Below, piece by piece: positions 51,221 to 62,508 of a stretch of 64,000 nucleotides of DNA. Position 1 is the first letter of the stretch; every line of letters starts with the position of its first letter. The stretch lies in NCBI GenBank assembly GCA_002189035.1, contig NEEC01000020.1, positions 930,001-994,000 of the forward strand, in the 5' to 3' direction. The translations under genes and the position numbers were made by a program. This stretch comes from Utricularia gibba. Its lineage: Eukaryota; Streptophyta; Magnoliopsida; Lamiales; Lentibulariaceae. Under the pieces are notes generated by a model, which saw only the letters and a list, made by a program, of their open reading frames with translations, was not told the DNA's origin and did not search any database.

Positions 51221-51453
51221 CAGTGTTTTGGAAAATTTTTGAAAACTATTTTTAATTTTTTAAAATTATTTTAGAAAATCAAAAATAAAAAGTAAAAATA
51301 AACTACTACTTATTTTTTCAAAAAACAATTTTTGTAGTATAATTTTAAAATTATTTTTTTTATATAATTACGTTTACAATTAATGTTGTTTTAAAAAAAT
51401 ATTTTTACTTTTTGAAAAATAGAAATAGTCTTCAAAAATTTTCCAAAACAATG
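51221..51453. mobile_element. MITE-like inverted-repeat element, copy A
   Basis: The left end reads CAGTGTTTTGGAAAATTTTT and the right end, reverse-complemented, CATTGTTTTGGAAAATTTTT; the match continues with TGAA(A/G)ACTATTT. The interior is AT-rich and largely self-complementary. No protein. I found no convincing target duplication. Confidence 0.7.
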
Positions 51454-52907
51454 GTATAGATTCTTTCGAAAATTCATTATTCGTATTAGATGAAAAATAT
51501 TAATACATATATCAAAATTCTAAGTTTATTAAGTAGAAGAGATTTAAGGAAAATTAAAATTTAATATTGCCCAAGTTTGGAATATGTGAATCTTAACTCG
51601 AAGAATGCATTAAAATATTGCTCAAATTTTAATAATGCATTAAAATATCGCTCCTTATTTAACACACATTTTATATTTTATATTTATTTATTTTTTTATT
51701 TATATTAAAAAAATAAGTTTTTGTATAAATAAAGCATTTTTCATCCTTAATCAACTAAACATATTTCATCACATACATATGTCCCTATACCATTTTTTTT
51801 TATCCATATTAAAAATATTTTTCAATATATTGGAATCCAATAATCGAACATGCTCTTAAAGACCATCATACTACAATTTTTCTTGACTGATCATACAGTT
51901 TAACTTCCTAAACAAAATGCTTCTCCATTGGACAGAGCCAACTTGTTCATTATCTTTCTTCATGTTTCAACTTCCTCTTCCTCAAATGAGATTTGTGCAG
52001 ATTGGGGTGGCAATTGAAGTAGATGAAGACAATTGAGCTGAATGGATTAATGGCAATGGCCTTAGCTTAAGTTTTTGAGTGTTTGGTAGTTAGTATAGTT
52101 AAATATAGAATTGTTAAAATATAATTTAACTAAATTTTTAAGATATATTTGGGATTTCAGTATTTTGTCTACAAAATCATGTTAATTAATAAAAAATATT
52201 TTATCCTAAATTGAAAGTAATCTCATAGTAATTATTTCACGATGTATAAAGTTTTCATATATTACACTGTATAATGAATAACACACTGGTATTTATTGAA
52301 TTTTTTTTGAATAATATGGTATTTATCTAATAAAGATATCAAATATAAATTGTATTTAATATCATTTCAAAAGGATTGAATGATTAAAGTAAAAAAAGAG
52401 TTGATTTTTTGTTTATAGTAAAAAAAGATTTCATAGAAAATTGATTACGGAACATGATTTATTAAACTAAAATATTATTAAAATCATTTAAAATGAAGTA
52501 TTTTTCTATTGCAAGTCTGTCTCCCAAGTAGTGGACAAAAGCATGTTGGAAGACAATTTCAAAGAAGATTAATTTGTTCGCATGATTGTTGGAATGTGAT
52601 AGATTTGAAGGCCGTACTCGATCGTAGCTGGACCAACTGAAGGCCATGACCTATAATTATCCCTCATTTACAAAAGTAGTCATTAGTACAAATTTTCTCA
52701 TATATGAATTTAAAAATTTTACAATTTAAGCATTAAACCCTAAATCCATGGTTACATACTCTTTTGTTTATCAACTTTTGTGTAGCTATCCTAATTTAAG
52801 ATATTTTGTAATAATATATTTTTGATTTTTTTTTTATATTTGCGATATACCTATAATTTTATAAATTTATATTCAACAAATTCATAAAAAAATGGGTGTA
52901 TTTACAT
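51454..52907. other. AT-rich intergenic region
   Basis: No gene recognised. Phrases near 52080-52450 look like old element debris but I cannot define ends. Confidence 0.4.
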
Positions 52908-53406
52908 CAGTATTTTAAAAACGGGTGAACCGTTTTATTATGGATTTGGGTTGAACCCTTTTTAATATGGATTGAATCGGGTTTATTAAATTTTGATTAT
53001 ATTTATTAAAATATTAAATTATAATTATAAAATCATACTTTAATGTATCAAAATAGTGAAAATGTAGAAATATATATATATATATATTAAAAATTAATAC
53101 TGTTACATTAAATCATTTTAATAATTCAATATCTCATTTAAATAATATATAATCCAACTATAAATGAATATTTTTTACTATCAATAAAAAATATATATAT
53201 AATATAATTATTCATATTTAATCAATATATATATATCAAATATTTATAATATCTCTTATATTTGCTATTAATCATTTATTAAAATACACATTAAAATTTT
53301 TTTAAAAAATAAAAGTAAAAGAATTGAATTAAATCCAATCCATTAAAATATGACTTCGGATCTAACCGATGGAACCATGGGTCAAACCCATGATTTTAAA
53401 ACACTG
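52908..53406. mobile_element. hAT-like MITE with CAGTGTTTTAAAA ends
   Basis: The left end is CAGTATTTTAAAA and the right end, reverse-complemented, is CAGTGTTTTAAAA. Subterminal GGGTTGAACCC and GGGTCAAACCC phrases are mirrored. The 8-bp flanks ATTTACAT and ATTTGCGC match at five positions and differ only by transitions, so a worn hAT target duplication is possible. No coding capacity. Confidence 0.6.
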
Positions 53407-53790
53407 ATTTGCGCCCTATCAAATACTCCTATCATTAATAGGAAATTATGATATTAATTAAAATAAACAGGCAGGACCGGCGCCGGTTCAATATGCAACT
53501 TTTAGCGCGTAAATGAATTTCGAATATAATAATAATAATAATAATAAAATAATAGCGCATCCCCGGCGTACTCGTACGGTAAACTAAACTTGCCGCGTTG
53601 AAGTGGCCCAGCGTTAAAATATTTATTTAATATGCGGAAATTGAATTTTTAAATAGCAGAAAGTCAGCCAGTGGGAATGAATCCCCAGAGATGGAATGCT
53701 GAATGCCAAGTCGCCCAAAATAGCGAGTGTTTCCAGTCACCAACTACTGAGGGAATACACGCAGATTGAAAAATTCAATGGTCCTCTTGG

Positions 53791-53803
53791 TATAAAAGCG
53801 CAC
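53791..53803 (+). promoter_or_regulatory. TATA box of the first secreted-peptide gene
   Basis: TATAAAAGCGCAC lies 61 bp before the ATG. The identical 13-mer lies before the second peptide gene. Confidence 0.75.
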
Positions 53804-53851
53804 ATCATCCCCACCTTTCCCCCATTCAAATCTCTCAATTCTTCCAATACA

Positions 53852-54169
53852 ATGGCGTTCCAGAGAGTTCTCTTTTGCGTCCTTTTCCTTCTAGCAGCAT
53901 GCGAAGCTTCTAGAGTTCTCAAACAGGAGCAGCAAGGTTTATCCTCGTCGCCCACCGGAGCCCTCCTTCTGTTGCCATCTCTGCAAGCAAGGCCGAGCAG
54001 GCCGGGCGGCCCTCCGTCGCCCAGCGGATGCACGTGGATCCCGGGGCGCGGTGGCCGGCCGTGTGCGAACACGCTCGGGCAGAGGAACTTCGCGGCGGTC
54101 GCTCCCCAGGCTCCTCCGCCGTCCGGCAAGGTCACGGTGGTGCAGTTCGGGAAGGCTAGCGAAAGCTGA
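53852..54169 (+). CDS. Small secreted peptide precursor with C-x10-C core (copy 1)
   Basis: The ATG at 53852 is used because it follows a good TATA box (53791) and begins a clean signal peptide (MAFQRVLFCVLFLLAACEAS); the in-frame ATG further upstream lies before the TATA box. The 105-residue precursor then has a variable Ser/Gln linker, LLLLPSLQARPSRPGGP, and the core SGCTWIPGRGGRPC with Cys60 and Cys71. The tail is Pro/Ala-rich. It is intronless and GC-rich compared with its surroundings. Outside the signal peptide only two Cys are present, so a single disulphide is possible. I recall similar short plant proteins with a CT-x-IPG-x-G-G core but know no function. A role as an apoplastic signal is inferred. 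Confidence 0.8.
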   Translation: MAFQRVLFCVLFLLAACEASRVLKQEQQGLSSSPTGALLLLPSLQARPSRPGGPPSPSGCTWIPGRGGRPCANTLGQRNFAAVAPQAPPPSGKVTVVQFGKASES

Positions 54170-54784
54170 TGTGAGCAAACGACTCGGCTGATGAATAACT
54201 TAACTCATTCTTTTCAACTCATTCCTGTGTGATGCGCCGGGTGTTGAGTTGTACGTGAAAGTGTAAACCTTCTGATTAGGTCAAGTCTAATATTCTTTTA
54301 GATATTCAAAAAATTATATATTGATTATGTTAAAAAATCAGTATCTTATCAATGTTTTAAAATTTACTCGATCATGAAACAAAATAATAGTTTTCATTTT
54401 TAGAATAACGTTTCAAAAATAGCTAAATTATCATACACAAGTTATTTATATGCCAAAAATAATCAAACAAACCCTTCGTTTTTGTAAGAAGTTGTAGACC
54501 CTCGAGTTTTTCTTTATAAAAAACACTTCTTAAACTTGATTTTCTAAGTCATCAATACAATATTTAACATGATAGAATGGAATATAGTAAACTATCATTT
54601 ATTTAAATTAAATCTTTTACATAAAAAAATTGATATTCGATTAATATACTATACATTCTTTTATTCCATATAAAGAGTCATGCCTTATTTACAATATGGC
54701 TTATGTTCCCAAAAAAAGCAACGAAAATAAATTATTCTAATTAGATAGTATTTCTCCCAAAAAGACGGACCTTTTCATCTTTTG
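54170..54784. other. 3' flank of peptide gene 1
   Basis: Short GC-balanced 3' region, then AT-rich DNA. Nothing else seen. Confidence 0.4.
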
Positions 54785-55066
54785 TCACTTAGTATTTGGT
54801 TGATGAGATTGGGTGGGAGATAATAAATTATAGGATGTTGACTTTATAAGTTTAAATAAATCTAGGATTAAATGAGTTTTTTTATTAATTTTATGTATAT
54901 CAATTTATTTAAAAATGTATTTCTATTTACTTTATTTAATCACTTAATCTCAGCTCAAACTTCACAAGTAAAGACTATTTGAAAAACTAATTTCTCTATA
55001 TCATCTTTATTTAAATTCATAGAAATTAAACCCTTTTTATTCTATTTACATCAACCAAACACAAGT
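54785..55066. mobile_element. Possible Tourist-like MITE
   Basis: The left end CACTTAGTATTTGGTTGATG and the right end, reverse-complemented, AACTTGTGTTTGGTTGATG share TTTGGTTGATG with similar neighbours. Length is about 280 bp, AT-rich, no ORF. I could not confirm a three-base target duplication, so the assignment is tentative. Confidence 0.45.
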
Positions 55067-55189
55067 TTAATATAAATTAGTATCATTTGGCCACACTCAC
55101 CGACATTCGCCCAACACATTACTCTTAGTTGTATATAACTAAAGTAAGTTCCACACTAGCAAATTGTAAACCCAACACAAGAATTCGAA

Positions 55190-55885
55190 TGAGTTGTATT
55201 TCATGCATTAAACTCAAAACCCCACTTTTTGACGCAAGATTTGTGCTTGGAGCTTGGAAGAACTTTAGTTAGGAAATCTGCAGTGGTCTTCAGTTTTGAT
55301 TTTCTGTCGAATCCAATGGGCATGAATATCAACATGTTTCATCAAAGAGTGTAAAAATGTATTCTTGTTATGTGATATTGTTAAAATATATAATCTCAGA
55401 TCGAAAAATTGAAGTGGTATAATCAAGTATATTAGAAATTGTAAATCATAAGTTATCGATTGGGTTTAATTTTTTCTATTATAATCTATGTTTTTTGTGT
55501 ATTTGACCTTCATGTGTGCTCACTCGACCCATCGGATCTTGAATTTCAACATATATAGCTCTAATGATATCACTAAAAATGATTGTCTTCAAATCAGCTC
55601 CTTCCAGTTCGTCCATTAGATGATCAATTCAATCCATATTGCATGTTTTACGCTTTCAGAGAAAGCAACATATTCTACCTTTGTGGATGAGAGAACTACT
55701 CCCTTTTGAAGCCTAAAGTACTACATTATTGCACCAAATCTAAGGATTGAAATTACATAAGTAGTTGATTTCTTAGTGTCTGGGTGACCAATGAGATTTG
55801 CATCTACATACATTCTTGGTTGCAAGTCACTGTTTTCAAATTGTAAGATCAATGATTTAGAACCTTGCAGATTAAATTTATACCT
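55190..55885 (-). pseudogene. Ty1/copia RNase H relic
   Basis: The minus strand reads as the C-terminal RNase H of copia pol. Near 55800 is MYVDANLIGHPDTKKSTT (family: D-A-D-W-A-G ... R-K-S-T-S-G), then LQKGVVLSSTKVEYVAF (family: S-T-T-E-A-E-Y), and near 55320 TKHIDIHAHWIRQK (family: T-K-H-I-D-I). Several stops and an AT-rich stretch (about 55350-55530) interrupt it. No reverse transcriptase is seen upstream. Confidence 0.75.
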
Positions 55886-57613
55886 GCACAGTTTTCTTTC
55901 TTGTACAATTGTAACTCATGTTGTGGACAAGTCCTTCATTTTATGGAATTTATTTGTCCCATATCGGTTTGTTACTTACATTTTTTAAGCATCCATTTAA
56001 TGAAGGTGCTTCACATGTTAGGCATTAGTCTCAGGCACATGATACCTCTATTCACCTTTAACTATCAACACTTATTAGTACATTAACAAGTACATTTGTA
56101 AGAATACTTTACTAAAATGGTCCTTTCATAATGGAAAATGCTCAAGAGAAGCAACAATAGTTGATGGGATTGAGATTGACTTATATTATGGGCTAATTAA
56201 TATTAATCATTGTGTGACATGGGCTAATAATCATTGTAAAATGCCAAACTTAGCATCACCCATGAAATGTCGAAATTTTTTGAATTTTTTAGTTTATGGT
56301 TTTGGTGTTCTTAGGAGAAGGAAAAAATGTAGAAATTTAATTACCTAAAAACTTGAAAACGCATTGAGCATCAGGGGTTTTTTGAGTGCTCATGTGTTCG
56401 AGATTTTTGCTATTCAATGCTTATTTAGTGTTTGATAAATAGTGTTTCAATAGGCTTCTTGAAAACTCAATGAGCATAGGGTCCACATAGATGGTCATGT
56501 TGAGCTCTACAATAGTGCTTCTAGCTAGGGGCTTCATGTCCATCATATGAGCAATCACTCTATTTGTTGCTATTTGGGCATTGGGGCATAAATTTGTACA
56601 TGGGTGCTTACTATTAAGAGTTAGGAGCTTAGTGTTGCATCTCTTAGAAAGTTACTATTGAGTCTGAGATAATGCAACCACATGGCTAACGAGATTTTTG
56701 GGGCTCTCGACATATGCAATGCTCCTATTTTAACAGGTATTTAGCCCAAATCATGTCTCCTTGGATGGAAACCTACTTCTTAAGTCCTTGCTTTTCGACA
56801 TGGAAGATTCATCACCATAGATCGTACTTTAGTTTTCTCTACAAAGTGATATTTTCTCAAATACTTGGAGTGTAGTTTTTGTATGACTTATTTTACAACT
56901 TATGATTTAAAATAAAAGTAAATGTTTATAAAATATCTTTACTTGTTATAAAACTTATCTTATACTTATATTTTTATTTATTCTTAATTTATTTCAATTT
57001 TAACTACTTTATCTATTTATTACATAAGTTGATAAAATGTGAATTATTTAATAAATAAATTGTTTAATTTCAAATAAATCACTTCTATTTATTTTACATT
57101 TACTTATACAATAACTTTTACTTATGAATTAAATAGAAGTTGTTGCTTAAATTGCATAAACTACACCTTTCATGTTCGAATCTTTTTCATGGAAACATCT
57201 TCCATGATGGTTCTAGTCAAAGTCTTGTGTTCAATGGTTTGAATATTATTCTCGTTTTTCTCATTTTTTGTACAAAAGTAATTGTGAATTTAGTTAAAAA
57301 TTAATTATTCATGTAAAAAAAATCAAATATAATTTTCCATCCTAAAAATCACTCTTCCACCAATCATTAGTGCAGTGCACACTAAGTGATGCATTATTTG
57401 CTTGAGGTTTTTTTAGGAATGATCTTTTTCGCAGTCCCTTTTTCCCTCTCTTCAGCGTCTTTCACATTGGGCGTAGCAGTGCTCAGTTCTCCTCATGTGA
57501 ATAGAAGGAGTTCTATCGCTCAAATCAATCGAAGAACCCTACTTCGCATGAGTTCAAACATTGTTCTCTAGCTCCTCATAACTATTTCTCCTATGGTGCT
57601 ACCAATACTTAAG
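55886..57613. other. Intergenic, no gene recognised
   Basis: Mixed composition. Repeated phrases about 56380-56480 (TGAGCAT, GTTTT) and a 61-codon ORF at 57386-57571 do not match a family I know. Confidence 0.35.
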
Positions 57614-57812
57614 TAGTGTTCTGAAAAATTTTTAAAATCTATTTCTATTTTTCAAAAGTAAAAATAATTTTTTTATAATACTTTTAATTATAAAAATAAT
57701 TCTATCAAAAACATTTTTAAAATTATAACTATAAAAGTTATTTTTGAAAAAGTAATAAATTCGTTTTTATTTTTATTTTTCAAAAATAATTTTGAATTTT
57801 CCAAAATATTGT
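57614..57812. mobile_element. MITE-like inverted-repeat element, copy B
   Basis: Begins TAGTGTTCTGAAAAATTTTT and continues with ATCTATTTCTATTTTTCAAAAG; ends with TTTTCCAAAATATTG. It is the same family as the element at 51221-51453 but more diverged. No ORF. Confidence 0.6.
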
Positions 57813-59001
57813 TTTAACTGTTCTCAAGTACCTTCACTTAACTGCTTTCAAGCATTTATCTTGTTTGAGTGGGTTTTCCATTGGTGGATTTGTGTCCCTT
57901 GGGTAATATACGTGGGTACTAGTTTTTATTTCTCCATAGAGTAGTCATGCAGCGATGTATCAATATATGAGCATTTTTATATGCGAATTTAGCTATCCAG
58001 CAACATTCATATTATAATTTAATTAACATTATTGCCATGCATTTCACCAATCTAATAAAAACCCAGTACTTGTTACATAAGCACTCACTTGAATGATCAG
58101 CAGTTGCCATCATAGGGTAAGCTTGGATGTCATTGTCTACAGATTAGGGTCCTGTGTTTGAGAACATGAGGCATTCAAATTCTCCACCAAAACAGTAACA
58201 ATATGTCGCTTGGGTTGAAACTTGCTGCACCTTCAAAACACTTAGTTCATTTCTTTTTTACTCACAAATTTTAAAATTGATAAGTGACTAAATTAGCGAT
58301 TAAATTGAATTTCCTAGTTCTTCTATTTAATTTGATATATCTGTTTATCAGGATCAAGTCAATAAGAAAGCAAATATCCTTCAATAATTTTCAAAAGAGT
58401 ATGATTATAATCAAAGTAAAAATTAATGAAAAAATCAAATATCCTTGGATTACAATCATTTGACACCATACTCAATCAAAATCTAATTTTTAATCCAAAA
58501 ACAAATGAAATTAGCCATTCAAACTGGATCCTACCCGTTTAACTTTTTCAAGCGTCGGGTCAGTCAGATGTGACGTGGACCCTCGCTACCAAGTTGAGTT
58601 GAAGCACGGCGCAAATTTGGGGCGGGTGGGTAGTTATGAAGACACATCCATACATTTATAGTCTGTTAATGACTAATCAGGTGGTCGCCCCCGGCTGGCT
58701 GTATTATCATGACCTGAACTCGGTTTTCCTATGCGTCCACCGGTTCAATCAACCATAGAGCAAGCAACCTCCCAAACTTCCATTATTCAAAAAGTTTGAT
58801 ACTAGTATATTAGTATGTTTAACTATAGATATAATTAATTATATATAATGCTTGATATTAGAGAATATAAATTTGAGTATATGAATAATATAAATATAAT
58901 TAATATTCTATTCATTTGTATATATTATCTATATTCAAAAATATGTATATAAACTATATATCTATACAAAGCTGACATACATATATTAGTTAGTTAAATA
59001 A

Positions 59002-59036
<35 letters not shown>

Positions 59037-61427
59037 TAGGTATAAATCATCAATACCCAAGTATTAAACATGCGCTAAGGATGGTTACTATACGGATCTA
59101 AAATTAAATATATTTATAATGTTAATTCTATAATATATATTTATCCAAATATACGTAATTCAAAAATATTCATAATTAAACTATATTATCAAACATCATA
59201 TCAAATGTAATCTTAAATGCTAGTAGATAATCCATTTATTCATATGCGTCACCAATTATAAAATTCATTCTAAAATTTTACTGTTATTATTATTATTATT
59301 ATGTTAATATAAACAACTTAAAGCCTATTGAACTGTTTGAGGCACTTTGAATCTTCTTTTTATAGCAAACACAAAAATATATTTTTACGACATAAAATTT
59401 GATTTACTTTTATCAAATATATTTAAGCTTCTATATTTATTCTGCATGCATATACACAATCATTTTTGTTATATTGAATGTGATTTTTAGCAGTTTTATG
59501 AATATTGATAAGTAGTACCTATGTTTTTATATTTTTATAACTATTTTGAATTATTTCATATTTCTTTTATGTATATGTTTCTATATTTTTAAATATTTTA
59601 TATTAATATGATCTTTTTGAAATAAAATTAACTTTTATAATTTTTAGAATAATTTTGATTTAAATTAAAAGAAAGTCATGGCTTAAGATGAATGAGTCTA
59701 TTTAAGATCGATATTGAACTAGAAGAAAGTTCAAAGATGAAAATTTGATCAAAAATTTTATGATTTAGATAAAAATTTTAAAAATAATTTTGAAAAATTA
59801 AGATGGATGATAGATAAAAAAAACTTAAATATAGATCCAAAAAGAAAAAAATTAAGTCTGAAGTCTGATCACCATGCTTTTGTAAAGTCTGAAGTCTTCG
59901 AATCATTCAGAAGTAATATAGTCAAGTCTTGATTTCCAAATTTTCATTTGTTTTCAATTTTTAGTAATTTTTGTGTCCTAAAGTAAACCATGTGCGCGTA
60001 AACATTTATGGTTAAGGATTCTCATTGAAACTATGATTATGCAAGTCCTTACACATGTTGATGATTTACTATGTTTTTTATATTTAATTTCATTTTACAA
60101 AAATGTTTTTCTTGTCAATATGCTTTTAATTATCACCAAATCCTAAGACCATATGAAAAAAAAAATCAATTGTATATTGTTGTCAAAACACATTTGATCT
60201 AATATATCTACTAGTATGTAAATTCTTTGGGTTAGAATCAAATGTTAGAAAAATATAAGTTATCGTAAAAGACGAAATGATTCTAGTGAAGTAATTAATT
60301 CTATATTTTTACTAAATGAGAAATAATGGTATTATAATTAACAAGTATCACTTATTTAGAATAATATTCTTAAAATTTTTGTGAACGAGTAAATGTTTGA
60401 GAATCACATACACATATGAACAAGCATTTTGAGCATCAAAAAGTCATCGTATGACGGCCTTCCATGTCCGGAGGGTGTGGGTTGGTCAGAATGGTTTGTT
60501 GTCACTTCTACCTTTGAAGTCAATATTTTTATATAATTTCAAAATTATATTTTTATTTTTTATCATTTATTTTAGGAAAAATTCAAAATATCAATTCTTA
60601 GTGAAAACAATTTTTATTTTTTGTTTTAATTTTTTATGCGCAATTACAAAATTACTATCAAAATATTCATATACATTCATATCTGAAAAAAATGATTCAA
60701 TGGGCATTAGTCATAAAACCTAGTAGTCACATACTAAGTAACTAACTTTTTGAAATTATATTGCAATAACACCTAAATTTGATAAATCAAAAACACTATG
60801 TTATATAACAAGTGTTTTATTTGATAAATCAACTAAATTCGTGGACGTAAAATTCTGATCCCGGGATTCGTAAATTTTATTTACAAATAAATAACCTAAT
60901 AAAAAATTGAACATATTGTAAACTTTATTATACAAATAAATATAAAGTGACTTCTTTATCATTCATTATAAGAAAAATGAATAAGCGAATAAAAATTGAA
61001 CATATTGTACACAATTACATGTAATCGAGTTAAATAATTGATTTATATAAAAAAATTAACAAAAAACGAATTATAGATTAATTAATCTCATAAATCAAAA
61101 CTCCAAAGCTATATATTTTAACTATTCTACAAAAAGGAAGAAAAAAAAATCACTTAACGGCTCAAAGGTTTTGAAAGTGACCCGACCCATAAAGTATTGG
61201 GTTGAAATTTCAACTGGCAGAGATTATTCAACTGTTTAATTGTAAAACTTACCTCACTGGTTCGGTTTCGCTGATGCAAAGCTACTAAAATCAAAAACCA
61301 ACCACAGAAAATTCATTCAACTCTTTGAAAAATCCGTCACCAGCATGCTTCCGCATCCCGGAGTCTCTTTGAATAATACCAGTCAAATTCGGACCTCCAT
61401 AGCGTGCACATTGCATTCCTGGAGCAG
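57813..61427. other. AT-rich intergenic region
   Basis: A GC-balanced island at about 58530-58760 contains no recognisable coding sequence. The rest is AT-rich with short simple repeats. Possible old element ends near 58790 and 59200 (TTTGATA ... TATCAAA) could not be paired with confidence. Confidence 0.4.
59004..59032. repeat. AT dinucleotide microsatellite
   Basis: An uninterrupted AT run within AT-rich intergenic DNA. Confidence 0.95.
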
Positions 61428-61440
61428 TATAAAAGCGCAC
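61428..61440 (+). promoter_or_regulatory. TATA box of the second secreted-peptide gene
   Basis: TATAAAAGCGCAC, identical to the 13-mer at 53791. It lies 80 bp before the ATG. Confidence 0.75.
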
Positions 61441-61507
61441 GCACCGGAGATCCCAGTTCCATGCACAAATCTATCTCTCTTTCATTGCTTGCTTGACCCA
61501 GAAGAGG

Positions 61508-61771
61508 ATGATGAGGAGGAGGAGTTCCATTGCTGCTGTTTCCATTTTCGTTCTGCTGGTTGCTCTCAGTGCTGATACGAATGAAGCCATACGTCTCCTG
61601 CCGGAGGAATTCGCGAAACAAGCGAATCTGCTTCTACCGTCGTTGCAGAGTAAGCCGCCGTCACCGAACCCTTGCACCTACATTCCGGGGAGTGGTTCCG
61701 GTGTATGCATGAAAGTGGCAGGTGTAGACTCTCCTTCACCTGACCTGAAACTGAAAGAGGGTGGCGTGTGA
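61508..61771 (+). CDS. Small secreted peptide precursor with C-x10-C core (copy 2)
   Basis: An 87-residue precursor, intronless, from the first ATG after the TATA box. A basic start (MMRRRSS) leads into a hydrophobic signal sequence (IAAVSIFVLLVALSA). The mature part has LLLPSLQSKPPSPNP and the core CTYIPGSGSGVC with Cys56 and Cys67, the same C-x10-C spacing as the copy at 53852. The two share LLLPSLQ, the Pro-rich spacer and CT-x-IPG-x-G. The tail (SPSPDLKLKEGGV) is short and differs. A paralogue of copy 1 by sequence and promoter. Function unknown; secretion is predicted from the signal peptide only. Confidence 0.78.
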   Translation: MMRRRSSIAAVSIFVLLVALSADTNEAIRLLPEEFAKQANLLLPSLQSKPPSPNPCTYIPGSGSGVCMKVAGVDSPSPDLKLKEGGV

Positions 61772-62086
61772 TCATACCCTGAGCACGAACTTTAGGAACT
61801 GATTCAGATTCTTTTGTTATTTGTATAGTTTAGAGACAGATGTTCATTCGTTCATTCCTTGAATGGTGGTTCAGATAAAAACTGAGCACATTATGAAATT
61901 CATTCGTATTTTGCCATGTAAAACGCAATACAAATCTCGGCTGGGAAGTACTTATTCTGTGAAGGAACTCCAGTTCAGTCGGTCTGGATTCTACATAGTT
62001 CATGAGATCACAATCAACACGGAATATATTGCAGTAAAATCCTAGAATTGGGTCATGAATGCATATAGTGATAGAGGTAGGCCCGG
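61772..62086. other. 3' flank of peptide gene 2
   Basis: Contains the expected 3' untranslated region. A 60-codon ORF here (61863-62045) is unsupported. Confidence 0.4.
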
Positions 62087-62427
62087 TGTTGGAAATTAAC
62101 TTACATCCTTTGGATTATGCTGGGTCACTGATTCAACACGAACACGAAGGTTTCCGCCTTGCTGCTGCACACGAATTGCTGCTGGAAATGCTGGAAATGT
62201 AATGAATGTGAGTTTGACTGGATCAATGATAGGGTGCAGCATAAATCCCAAACCAGCCCAACAAACTGAAATACATTAAAACTTATACCAATGATTGACT
62301 AGACACTAGTGTACTAGTTTAAATATCATGTAAGAGTGGTTCTTTATAGAACTTCAGTACATTTGAATTAGTATTCTCAAGTTTCAAGCATCTTATGTAG
62401 TCTATGACAAAGAACACAAATACGTCA
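62087..62427 (+). repeat. Predicted 5' LTR of a Ty1/copia element
   Basis: It begins TGTTGGAA, the usual copia LTR start, and ends CA one base before a primer-binding site. The partner LTR lies outside the window, so the left border rests on the TGTTGG motif alone. Confidence 0.65.
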
Positions 62428-62428
62428 T

Positions 62429-62440
62429 TGGTATCAGAGC
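62429..62440 (+). other. Primer-binding site, initiator tRNA-Met type
   Basis: TGGTATCAGAGC, identical to the site in the gypsy element at 25871. Confidence 0.88.
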
Positions 62441-62508
62441 TACTTTGATCCACAACTTAGGTATAATACCTTCCTACACTATTATCTCACTAGTCACATA
62501 GGAACTAA

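Noticed and set aside
53737-54135. 132-codon ORF opposite peptide gene 1
   Set aside because: It is the reverse strand of a GC-rich coding sequence; the plus strand has the signal peptide, TATA box and a paralogue, so this is a shadow.
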